Notes under the pieces: model-generated
The model's database searches: none
Seen by the model: only the letters and a program-made list of their open reading frames with translations
What the model was told of the DNA's origin: nothing
Program-made: the position numbers and the translations under genes
In this document: in pieces, positions 6,837-12,486 of the stretch
How positions within the stretch are numbered: the first letter of the stretch is position 1
Layout of the letters: each line of letters opens with the position of its first letter
Assembly: GCF_001424185.1 (NCBI RefSeq)
Contig: NZ_LMOM01000037.1
Coordinates: forward strand, 840-13,766
Length of the DNA: 12,927 bases
Direction of reading: 5' to 3'
Source of the DNA: Deinococcus sp. Leaf326
Lineage (GTDB): Bacteria > Deinococcota > Deinococci > Deinococcales > Deinococcaceae

Positions 6837-6894
6837 TCCCAGACTCTCGCTTCTGGGAGCACTTTTTTCATCTCATGCAGGTGCAACTCCTGAG
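6217..6894 (-). mobile_element. Truncated second IS copy, 5' part only
   Basis: The left inverted repeat AGGTGCAACTCCTGAG is at 6879-6894. From there down to about 6217 the sequence is closely similar to 2134-2812 of the complete copy, in the same orientation. Identity stops abruptly at the CGCCTGGTCGACC tract, where RCC1-coding sequence begins. The 3' half and right inverted repeat are missing, so the copy cannot move on its own. Confidence 0.85.
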
Positions 6895-6895
6895 T

Positions 6896-6930
6896 AGTTG
6901 CGTCTTGTAGCCTGAAAGATGTCAGGAGAA
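6896..6930 (+). repeat. 35-bp sequence shared with 1606-1640
   Basis: This is an ungapped match of about 28 of 35 bases to 1606-1640, beginning one base outside the left inverted repeat of the truncated IS and ending 31 bases before the stop of the PAPS-reductase-like gene. See the partner entry for interpretation. The CCTGA/TCAGG dyad inside it is too short to serve as a terminator for the operon. Confidence 0.5.
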
Positions 6931-6961
6931 CGCAGGCACGTCCTCCCTCCACCGTTGGGAC

Positions 6962-7778
6962 TTACTCGATTCCGGTGATCTCCGGCAGGCTGCGTTGGCT
7001 CATGTGCAGGGTGTACCCCGTTTCCTGCTCCAGCTCCACATGCTCCTGATACAACTCTGGGTGCTGGCGGGCCCCGTTGATCAAATCCCCGCGCCTGGCG
7101 AACACACAGAACACACAGCTCAGCCGCTCATTCCCCGACGTGTACGCCGGGTGCAACTTCTGGCCGGCCGCCGCGATGTCGCCCTTGACTTCCTCGGTGC
7201 TTAGCCCGTGAATCGGCAGCCAGTTCATCCACGTGCGACCGGCCACGCTCTGGCTATCGTTGGCTGACCAGACACAGGCCACGGCCCGGCGTGGACTCTC
7301 GGCGCCCCGAATGCCCATCGTGTTGACGATGTGCGTGATGCCCTGAGCCTTGGCATACCGCCGGACCTCGCGCTCGATGGGTCCCCGCTTCAGGCCGCTC
7401 GTGCAGAAGCGACTGTTCGCCCCCGGCCAGCTGGGCACCTCCGGTCGCGTCTGGAAGCGGTGACGGCACCATGCTCAGCAGGTCCGGATGCGTCGTGCTC
7501 TGCGCCACCAGGAACGGCACACCCGCTGCTTCTGCTTGTGCCTGAGCATGTTCCAATGCCCCTGGCCACTCACTGCGCCCCAACGTCGCGTGCACCACCA
7601 GCTGCTGCTCCGGAGGCACATGCGCCTGGACTTCGATCATCGAGCGCTGGCTGTCCTTCCCCCCACTATGGTTCTGCACGAACAACGCCCCGGCATCCCG
7701 GGCCCGCCACACCTGCTCAAGTACCTTCTGTGCCGCCCGGCGCCGCGCCCGCAGAGAGGGTTGCACCTTCGCCGTCAT
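6962..7778 (-). pseudogene. PAPS-reductase-like PP-loop enzyme, one-base frameshift
   Basis: This belongs to the phosphoadenosine-phosphosulfate reductase / DndC-type PP-loop family, which phages often carry; the substrate here is unknown. Two frames together make one protein of about 271 residues. The first (from ATG 7778) has the PP-loop NHSGGKDSQ and ATLGRSEWPGALEHAQA. The second has RFQTRPEVPSW, FCTSGLKRGPIEREVRRYAK, the MGIRGAESPRRA block, and a CVFC cysteine pair followed by RRGDL. The frames meet near 7463-7468 (GTG C CGT CAC), and the total length (817 bases) is one base over a multiple of three, as expected for a one-base insertion. Its ATG overlaps the stop of the gene upstream by four bases (ATGA), so it is translationally coupled. 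Either the gene is dead or the assembly has an extra base. Confidence 0.82.
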
Positions 7779-8143
7779 GTGAGCGGCACCAGCACCAGAC
7801 TCGGCGAGCGCTCCTTCGTGATCGCCAGATTGCTCAGCACTTCCCCATCGAGATCGCCCACCTTCACCAGGGCATCGGCCTTCTTCCGGTCGATGCTCGC
7901 CACCTCCAACGTGGCCGCGTCCCCAAAGGCTTCCCGGAAGCGGTCCGCGGGGTACTCCAACGAGCGCGAGCCCCGCAGTTCCGCACGGTACAGCGGCGTC
8001 TGGGCCGTCTGCCCCTGTTGCAGGGCGTCCTTGATGAGCTTCCCGAGCTCGTCCCGTTCGGATTCCAGGCCTTGAATGGTGTCGCGCACCATGGCGTACC
8101 GGTCGAGCACGTCGTTGAGTTCGTGGGGGGTCAGCTGGGTCAT
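7775..8143 (-). CDS. Hypothetical phage-type protein, 122 aa
   Basis: I do not recognise this family. The N-terminal 45 residues form an amphipathic, probably coiled-coil helix (ELNDVLDRYAMVRDTIQGL, then ESERDELGKLIKDAL). The C-terminal part reads like small phage accessory proteins: LYRAELRGSRSLEYPADRFR, then a basic helical end around SIDRKKADALVKVGDLDGEV. There is no membrane segment. The ATG at 8143 is firmly set by GGAGG at 8151-8155 with 7-base spacing and by the ATGA overlap with the gene before it. It ends in another ATGA overlap with the PAPS-reductase-like gene. The same frame is open far upstream, but that part is a shadow of the RNase H gene. Confidence 0.8.
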   Translation of the reverse strand: MTQLTPHELNDVLDRYAMVRDTIQGLESERDELGKLIKDALQQGQTAQTPLYRAELRGSRSLEYPADRFREAFGDAATLEVASIDRKKADALVKVGDLDGEVLSNLAITKERSPSLVLVPLT

Positions 8144-8816
8144 GGGAGGTCCTCCGGAAAGACGAGTCGGGTACCCTTGCGCGCCAGCGTCCACTGCGCG
8201 CGCGTCAGGAGTTGGGTGAGGGCGAAATCGGCCTGGGCAGCCGGGTCGGTCCACTGCATTGCGGCAAAAGACGTTAGGCCAAGGACCCGGACGATCTGAT
8301 GCGCCGGGAGTCGTGGGGCAAGTTTGGGCAGCACGGCCACACTGCCCCAGAGCGAGTCCGGCACCGTGAGGGGCGGATCGATGCCTCTGGCGGTGTAGCC
8401 GGTGGGACCATGCCGCACGCGGACGGTGCTGCTCCCAATACGGGGGAAGGCTGGCCGTACGTCCTGGGCCGCAGCCTGCTGGGCGAGGGATGTGCCCGGT
8501 TGACTTCGGAGAGCACCCGCACGACCTCCAGTTCGACATCGCGTGCTCTCGCCAGGGCATGGATCTGCGCGGCCAGGGTGAGGAAAGGCAGAGAGACCTG
8601 ACCTTCACCCGTCAGCGCACGTGCTGCATTCGAGCAATCCAGGTGCAGGCGGAGCGGACCCGGCCGCGCGGACTGCACGGCTAGAGCGGCCGCCTGCAGT
8701 TCGGCATTCTGGAGGGACAACGTGTGCTCCACTTGCCAGATCTGCTGGCGTCCCATCAGCACCCCCAGACCCGCTCGACCCCGCTGGCTCAGACTGGCAT
8801 CGCTGTACGCGATCAC
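8140..8816 (-). pseudogene. RNase H-like protein with C-terminal extension, one-base frameshift
   Basis: Ribonuclease H-fold enzymes cut the RNA of RNA-DNA hybrids; a phage version could remove primers. From GTG 8816 the frame reads IAYSDASLSQRGRAGLGVLM (catalytic Asp 6), LQNAELQAAALA (Glu 39), LHLDCSNAARAL (Asp 60) and VLSEVNRAH. At about 8485-8490 the sense shifts to the next frame, which continues LAQQAAAQDVRPAFPRIGS to a stop at 8140. VNRAH plus LAQQAA restores the usual last RNase H helix. The span (677 bases) is one short of a multiple of three, as expected for one lost base, giving a native length near 225 residues. The last 90 residues are an extension that I do not recognise. The start is fixed by GGAGG at 8823-8827 and a GTGA overlap with the HD gene. 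If the shift is not real decay, 8140-8418 could instead be a separate 92-aa gene. Confidence 0.75.
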
Positions 8817-9478
8817 GGTTGTCCTCCAGGCTCCGGGGTCAGGACCGCGGCGTGCGTCATCGCCCACTGCCGCATGCTTGCCTTGGTCAGGGTGGCCCAC
8901 AGACGTATCCCGGCGCCTTGCGGCAGCTGCACGTCTGGGTATCGCCCCGCACGGGCATGGCGGAGATACTCGTGCACCTCTCCGCTGAGGGTCACGCGAA
9001 GTTCGTAGGCCGGCTCGAACGTAATGGCGAGCTTGTCGGCTGCGCACAGGCGACTGGGTTGCAGTCCCAGATGCCGAGCGTAGTACCGCGAGTGCAGGAG
9101 TGCGAACTCTCCCCAGGGGCCGAGCGTCAGGGTGCCCCAGGGGGTGATGCGGGTCTGGCGAGAGGCTTTCGAGTCGCACAGCAAGGTCATGAGCCGGGCA
9201 CCGAGCTCGACGTGGCGCTCACCCTGTGGGCCGTCAAGGTCCGAGGTCAGCGCGTACCCCACGTCGTGCAGGAGAAAGGCCAGGAGAAGGCGCGGGTCGC
9301 GCACGGGGCCATAGAGGTCCACCCAGGCGCGGTATACGGCGATGGGATGCAGGAAGAAGCAGTGAGCACCCATAAGGAGACTGCGCAGGCCGGACATGCG
9401 GTTGATCTTGCGTGCTGGTGGGGTGACCGAAGGGGACATACGCGCATGTGGCCCCGTGAGGGGCCAGCGCTGGAACAT
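8813..9478 (-). CDS. HD-domain phosphohydrolase, 221 aa
   Basis: HD-superfamily proteins are metal-dependent hydrolases of nucleotides and other phosphoesters. The expected order of ligands is visible: His in FFLHPIAVYRAW (44), HD in LLLAFLLHDVGY (71-72), a further His in GERHVELGARL (89), and the closing Asp in SRLCAADKLAI. The FALLHSRYYARHLGL stretch before the last motif resembles HD proteins of phage and mobile origin. The substrate cannot be told. The first 28 residues are basic and probably disordered. ATG 9478 overlaps the preceding stop (ATGA), and its own stop overlaps the RNase H start (GTGA). The partner genes suggest a role in nucleotide or nucleic-acid metabolism. Confidence 0.82.
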   Translation of the reverse strand: MFQRWPLTGPHARMSPSVTPPARKINRMSGLRSLLMGAHCFFLHPIAVYRAWVDLYGPVRDPRLLLAFLLHDVGYALTSDLDGPQGERHVELGARLMTLLCDSKASRQTRITPWGTLTLGPWGEFALLHSRYYARHLGLQPSRLCAADKLAITFEPAYELRVTLSGEVHEYLRHARAGRYPDVQLPQGAGIRLWATLTKASMRQWAMTHAAVLTPEPGGQP

Positions 9479-9981
9479 CAGGCCGCCTGCGGCAGAACCT
9501 GAGCCGGGACCGCCAAGCGCACGCGCAGGAGGAACGTCGTCGTGAACAGGGCGAGCAGGGCATCCGGCTCGAACGCCCGGGTCTTGCCGTCCTCACACTC
9601 CACGAGGATCGTCCGCGCCTCGGGGTCGGCCTTGCAAAAGACGTACGTGGACACGGGCCAGCCGTCCGGCCGGCAGAGCGTCACCCGCAGGGACTGGTCG
9701 GTGAGGTGTTCGAGGACATCACGGATACCGATGGTCTGCATGACGGGCGTCTCGGCGACGAGCTTCTGGGCGAGGGTGAGCAGGGCGTGCTCCATCGCGG
9801 CGATGCGGTTGGGGTGGCCGTGCAACTTGACGACGCGGCCGTGGGCGATCAGGCGGCTCAGGCGCTTCAGGCGCAGGAGGAACGTGGAGCCGGGCGCGGC
9901 CGCCTTGCGCAGCTGCTCGATGGCGAGGGTGCGGGTGGGGATGGTGGTCTGGCTGACCTGCACGGTGAAGGGCTTATTCAT
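9478..9981 (-). CDS. Hypothetical protein, 167 aa, second gene of the phage-like operon
   Basis: I do not recognise this protein. It is soluble, basic in the first half (LRLKRLSRLIAHGRVVKLHG) and more acidic later (CKADPEARTILVECEDGKTR). The fold looks mixed alpha/beta and there is no catalytic signature. No strong ribosome-binding site precedes ATG 9981. A 40-base gap with a strong hairpin separates it from the 119-aa gene upstream. Its stop overlaps the ATG of the HD gene (ATGA), so the chain of coupled genes begins here. The coupling and position suggest that it acts with the HD/RNase H products, but no function can be assigned. Confidence 0.75.
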   Translation of the reverse strand: MNKPFTVQVSQTTIPTRTLAIEQLRKAAAPGSTFLLRLKRLSRLIAHGRVVKLHGHPNRIAAMEHALLTLAQKLVAETPVMQTIGIRDVLEHLTDQSLRVTLCRPDGWPVSTYVFCKADPEARTILVECEDGKTRAFEPDALLALFTTTFLLRVRLAVPAQVLPQAA

Positions 9982-9991
9982 GCGTGTGACT

Positions 9992-10017
9992 TGGCCCCCA
10001 CGCGACGCGTGGGGCCA
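9992..10017 (-). promoter_or_regulatory. Strong intergenic hairpin inside the operon
   Basis: In the 40-base gap between the first and second operon genes, TGGCCCCCACGC and GCGTGGGGCCA can pair over 11 bp with a single bulged C and a GAC loop. No T-run follows on the minus strand, so it is not a simple terminator. An mRNA processing or stability element, or partial attenuation, is more likely. Confidence 0.45.
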
Positions 10018-10021
10018 GGCC

Positions 10022-10381
10022 TCAACTCAGGGTGAAGGTGAAGTGCTGCCGATGCCCGTGAACCTTGATGTGCGTATCGAGCAGGCTGCGCAGGTCCGTG
10101 CCAGGCCGGAGGAGGGTCGCTTCCATCTCGGCGAGCACCTGATACTCCTGGGCGCACCGGGTCTGAAGCGAGGCCTCCGTCTCTCCGGGCTGGAGTGCTT
10201 CAGGGAGGTGGGTCTGGAGACAGGCCAGCGTCGGGCTCAGCAGCGCCTGGTCCTGGGCGTAGGCATTCATGCCGTAGGGCACCGTGCCGTCCAGGGTGAC
10301 GTCGACGAAGTGGAGCGTCGAGCCATAGACGGCGGTCAGGGCGGCATGGAGTGAGGTCCGCAGGCAGGGAGGATGAATCAT
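10022..10381 (-). CDS. Hypothetical protein, 119 aa, first gene of the phage-like operon
   Basis: I do not recognise this family. It is soluble and mainly helical, with a beta-like LHFVDVTLDGTVPYGMNAYA segment at about residues 23-43 and a C-terminal strand-like end (GHRQHFTFTLS). The frame is open much further upstream, but ATG 10381 is preferred: the longer reading crosses the leader and start of an opposite-strand gene and looks non-coding. No Shine-Dalgarno sequence is evident, and the ATG follows a GC-rich hairpin by one or two bases. It is divergent from the small plus-strand gene at 10509, so the 128 bases between them must hold both promoters. Confidence 0.65.
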   Translation of the reverse strand: MIHPPCLRTSLHAALTAVYGSTLHFVDVTLDGTVPYGMNAYAQDQALLSPTLACLQTHLPEALQPGETEASLQTRCAQEYQVLAEMEATLLRPGTDLRSLLDTHIKVHGHRQHFTFTLS

Positions 10382-10383
10382 AC

Positions 10384-10417
10384 GCGCCTGTGGCCCAGGC
10401 GCCGGGCGTCTGGGCCA
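10384..10417 (-). promoter_or_regulatory. Two mutually exclusive hairpins before the operon start
   Basis: Read on the minus strand, 10417-10410 pairs perfectly with 10398-10391 (8 bp, TGGCCCAG with CTGGGCCA). Alternatively, 10402-10396 pairs with 10390-10384 (7 bp, GCGCCTG with CAGGCGC). The two stems share bases 10396-10398, so only one can form fully. The second abuts the ATG at 10381 and would hide it. This is the geometry of an attenuation or riboregulator switch, but no ligand-binding core is evident, and overlapping GC-rich palindromes could also be a protein operator. Confidence 0.35.
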
Positions 10418-10508
10418 GGACTGATGTCGTGATTTTATCGGCCTGGACGCTTTCTTTCCGGTTGGGGATACGGTAGACTGGGCGTGTTCCGCGAGGGGAA
10501 CGAGGTGC

Positions 10509-10730
10509 ATGACAATCAGGACAGAGGGGCCATCCAAGAGTGCGAAACGCACCTGGGGTGGGACCCAGGTGCGTTTGATCCGAAAGGAGGTGATCCGTAC
10601 GCGTAAACAACGTAAGGATACACCGAAGCGCACGCGAAAGCCAGTGAAATGGACCGATGTGGCCGTCCTCGTGACGGCGCTCGGCACCCTCTGCACTGGC
10701 CGCGCGGCCTTGCTCACCGCCCTGAAGTAA
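10509..10730 (+). CDS. Small basic, hydrophobic-tailed protein (73 aa, or 43 aa from an inner start)
   Basis: No family is recognised. The last part, VKWTDVAVLVTALGTLCTGR and then AALLTALK, is a hydrophobic helix that could cross or lie on the membrane; before it is a strongly basic KQRKDTPKRTRKP stretch. The size and composition resemble small phage membrane proteins. From ATG 10509 (GAGGGG about 9 bases upstream) the protein has 73 residues, but its first 27 would be encoded through a 13-bp terminator-like hairpin. A second ribosome site at 10583-10596 is placed for a start near 10599, where the codon is ACG, giving a 43-residue protein beginning RKQRKD after the start residue. I think the shorter product is likely the original one. 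It is the only plus-strand gene in the right half. A stem-loop after it (10778-10801) can terminate it. Confidence 0.5.
   Translation: MTIRTEGPSKSAKRTWGGTQVRLIRKEVIRTRKQRKDTPKRTRKPVKWTDVAVLVTALGTLCTGRAALLTALK
10545..10576 (+). terminator. 13-bp perfect hairpin in the leader of the small gene
   Basis: AAACGCACCTGGG (10545-10557) and CCCAGGTGCGTTT (10564-10576) form a perfect stem with a 6-base loop. It has A residues on one side and T residues on the other, so it could terminate weakly in both directions. It lies inside the longer reading of the small gene and directly before the extended ribosome site, suggesting an attenuator or a terminator of upstream transcription. Confidence 0.5.
10583..10596 (+). 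promoter_or_regulatory. Extended Shine-Dalgarno sequence, 14 bases complementary to the 16S rRNA 3' end
   Basis: AAAGGAGGTGATCC is the exact reverse complement of the universal 16S 3' terminus GGATCACCTCCTTT. The core GGAGG (10586-10590) is 8 bases before an in-frame ACG at 10599, ideal spacing for a start codon that is not a normal one. GTG at 10590 overlaps the site and is unlikely to be used. The flanking bases do not resemble 16S rRNA, so this is not an rRNA fragment. Confidence 0.6.
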
Positions 10731-10777
10731 CACCCTCTCGCTCCTGACCCAGACACGCCGGACCTCCCAAAGAACAC

Positions 10778-10801
10778 CTGCCCGCCATCACTGGCGGGCA
10801 G
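10778..10801. terminator. Probable bidirectional terminator between convergent genes
   Basis: CTGCCCGCC (10778-10786) and GGCGGGCAG (10793-10801) make a perfect 9-bp stem with a 6-base loop. TCTTCATT follows on the plus strand and GTGTTCTTT on the minus strand. It is positioned between the small plus-strand gene (end 10730) and the minus-strand collar operon (end 10887), and can serve both, although the T tracts are imperfect. Confidence 0.65.
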
Positions 10802-10886
10802 TCTTCATTCAGCGTCAAGAACGAGAGCGTGGAAACACAGTCCAGTCCCACGATGCATCTCGTCTAAAAGCGCTCCGGGACATCAT

Positions 10887-11402
10887 TTACGGTCTAATCG
10901 GGAAAGACCCCTGCAACGCAATAATGAAGTTGATCACCTGAAAGGGAGGCAGATTATTGTGCGCTTGACCCTCACCTGTACTCTCGATGGCAGCCGTCGC
11001 CATCGGACTGATCGACACTGCAGGTCCGTACGCTGCGCCCTCACTGCTCCGGGCCAGCACCTTTCCAGTAGGACTGTTGCTCTCCCCGATATCACTGGCC
11101 GCACGTACGAAGTGCAGGTGGGACGCCAGTTGCTGAGTATTCAGTGTCACCGAGGATTCACCACCCGGTCCCCCCAGAAAATAAGAGGAGCGGCCTGGTC
11201 CCTGTCCCTGCTGGATAGGCGTGCGTCCCCGTAGATCGGGCAGAGCAAACGTGGAGCGGCCATCTCCACCGTACGTTACGCCCAGCAGTGAGAACAGCGC
11301 CGTGTTCTGTTGGATACTCAGCAGCTGCCCGTAGCAAAGTGCCCAGTTTTGAGGTGCATAATTGCCTGAAAACATTCGAATCTCACCAAGAAAAGCGTCC
11401 AT
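10887..11402 (-). CDS. Tail-collar domain protein (microcystin-dependent-protein-like), copy 3 of 3
   Basis: The protein belongs to the phage tail-collar family, also annotated MdpB or microcystin-dependent protein. It opens with FLGEIRMFSGNYAPQNWALC and continues with GQLLSIQQNTALFSLLG and TYGGDGRSTFALPDLRGRTP at about residues 42-61. Mid-protein is a HLH motif in QLASHLHFV, the position of the HxH metal-binding pair in trimeric tail-fibre tips; the end, NLPPFQVINFIIALQGSFP, is also typical. Its 171 residues match the usual length for this family. There is a strong ribosome site (GAGAGGAGA) before ATG 11402. It is last in the operon, 52 bases after the second copy, and precedes a terminator. 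The cellular function of non-phage members is not established; it is presumably a structural, trimeric exported or fibre protein. Confidence 0.88.
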   Translation of the reverse strand: MDAFLGEIRMFSGNYAPQNWALCYGQLLSIQQNTALFSLLGVTYGGDGRSTFALPDLRGRTPIQQGQGPGRSSYFLGGPGGESSVTLNTQQLASHLHFVRAASDIGESNSPTGKVLARSSEGAAYGPAVSISPMATAAIESTGEGQAHNNLPPFQVINFIIALQGSFPIRP

Positions 11403-11454
11403 CGTCTTCTCCTCTCTATTTTTGTGTCATGACTGCTTCGTTTCTGAAGGCAAG

Positions 11455-11970
11455 TCAGGCTGGGGTCGGATAGATACCGTACAGCGAGATGATGAAATTC
11501 ACGGGCAGATAGGGTGACCGGTTCTCGTGCGGCTGAGTTCCACCCGTCACACTCAATGCCGTAGAGAGCAGGGAAACGTTCGGGTCATCGTCCAGGTACA
11601 GTGACGTCGCCGTCGTCTGCGCCAACGTTCCACCCGCAGACTTCGCCGTCGTCGCTGGAGCGGCTGTGGCCTTCAAAGCGTGGGTATGGGCCGGCAATTG
11701 CCCCGAGTTCAGGGTCACATTTTCGCTCCCACCTGACTGTCCTAACGCCATGCTCGCACCCGCCAGCACACCTTGGTTGACCGGCCACCGGCCCCGGAGA
11801 TCCGGGACGCCGAAAGTATTCAGACCGTCTCCTCCGTAGGTCGTGCCCAACAGGTTGTACAACGTCGCGTTGTCACTGATCGACAGGAGACTGCCATCGC
11901 ACAGTTGCCAACCCTCTGGCGCGAAGTTCCCACCGAACATCCGAATTTCACCAATATAGGGATCACTCAT
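11455..11970 (-). CDS. Tail-collar domain protein, copy 2 of 3
   Basis: It has the same architecture as its neighbours: YIGEIRMFGGNFAPEGWQLC, then GSLLSISDNATLYNLLG, TYGGDGLNTFGVPDLRGR, the HTH pair in QLPAHTHAL, and an end reading SPYLPVNFIISLYGIYP. Its 171 residues are full length. Its ATG (11970) is one base from the stop of copy 1, and its ribosome site (AGAGG) lies at the end of that gene's 3' coding region, so the two are co-translated. The variable middle (about residues 100-140: TTAKSAGGTLAQTTATSLYL) is where the three copies differ most, as expected if this loop faces outward or determines specificity. There is no signal peptide. Confidence 0.9.
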   Translation of the reverse strand: MSDPYIGEIRMFGGNFAPEGWQLCDGSLLSISDNATLYNLLGTTYGGDGLNTFGVPDLRGRWPVNQGVLAGASMALGQSGGSENVTLNSGQLPAHTHALKATAAPATTAKSAGGTLAQTTATSLYLDDDPNVSLLSTALSVTGGTQPHENRSPYLPVNFIISLYGIYPTPA

Positions 11971-11971
11971 T

Positions 11972-12472
11972 TCAGGACCTCTGAGGGAAGATGCCCACCA
12001 GGGCGATCATGTAGTTGATAACCAGGTAGGGCGGCATGTTCTCGTGCCCCTGGCCACTTCCCGCGAACGAGACGCTCTCAGGAGAAAGCGAAACATCAGT
12101 CCCCGCACCGTACACATTCCCGGCTGCTGGAGCTGCCAGGAGGTTGTTCGCCGGCCCAAGAGCGGTCGCAGCTCCAGTGCTGGCGGTCAGAACATGACTA
12201 TGGGCAGGTATTTCCGGGGTCGTCAAGGCGTGGACCGCTTCTCCACCCGTTTGCCCTAGCGCGTAAGGTGCCGTCCCCATTCCCAGCGGTACACGCGTCT
12301 GAAGATTGGGGAGGGCAAACGTTGTGACCCCGTTGCCGCCGTAAGCCGTCCCCACGATGGAGAACAGCGCCTGATTCTGATTGATGGGCAGCAACTGTCC
12401 GGTACACAGCGCCCAACCCTTAGGCGGAAAGCCGAAACCAGCCAGACGAATTTCACCAAGAAAATTTTCCAT
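11972..12472 (-). CDS. Tail-collar domain protein, copy 1 of 3
   Basis: This 166-residue collar protein starts MENFLGEIRLAGFGFPPKGW and then has ALCTGQLLPINQNQALFSIV and GTAYGGNGVTTFALPNLQTR. The PDLRGR signature of the other copies is replaced by PNLQTR, so this is the most diverged copy. The HxH pair (IPAHSHVL) and the C-terminal PPYLVINYMIALVGIFP are kept. ATG 12472 is chosen over the upstream frame opening at 12490 because AGGA in the GAGGAAT tract is suitably spaced and all three copies then begin with aligned GEIR. It lies 14 bases after the stop of the repeat-protein gene and one base before copy 2, making a four-gene unit. Confidence 0.88.
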   Translation of the reverse strand: MENFLGEIRLAGFGFPPKGWALCTGQLLPINQNQALFSIVGTAYGGNGVTTFALPNLQTRVPLGMGTAPYALGQTGGEAVHALTTPEIPAHSHVLTASTGAATALGPANNLLAAPAAGNVYGAGTDVSLSPESVSFAGSGQGHENMPPYLVINYMIALVGIFPQRS

Positions 12473-12486
12473 AGATATTCCTCGCT

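Noticed and set aside
8274..9179. 301-residue minus-strand reading containing the RNase H motifs
   Set aside because: Only the part from GTG 8816 to about 8490 is real. The N-terminal third lies over the HD gene and the C-terminal part is out of frame after the one-base shift.
7331..10354. Several long plus-strand open frames (7331-8299, 8621-9502, 9542-10354)
   Set aside because: They are antisense shadows of the coupled minus-strand operon in GC-rich DNA; the minus strand has motifs, ribosome sites and 4-base overlaps.
10583..10596. Fragment of a 16S rRNA gene 3' end
   Set aside because: Only the 14-base tail complement matches; the bases before it on the minus strand are not those of 16S rRNA.
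10382..10777. Upstream extension of the 119-aa gene to a start at 10777
   Set aside because: It would run antisense through the small plus-strand gene and its hairpin and ribosome site, and the translation is low-complexity and basic.
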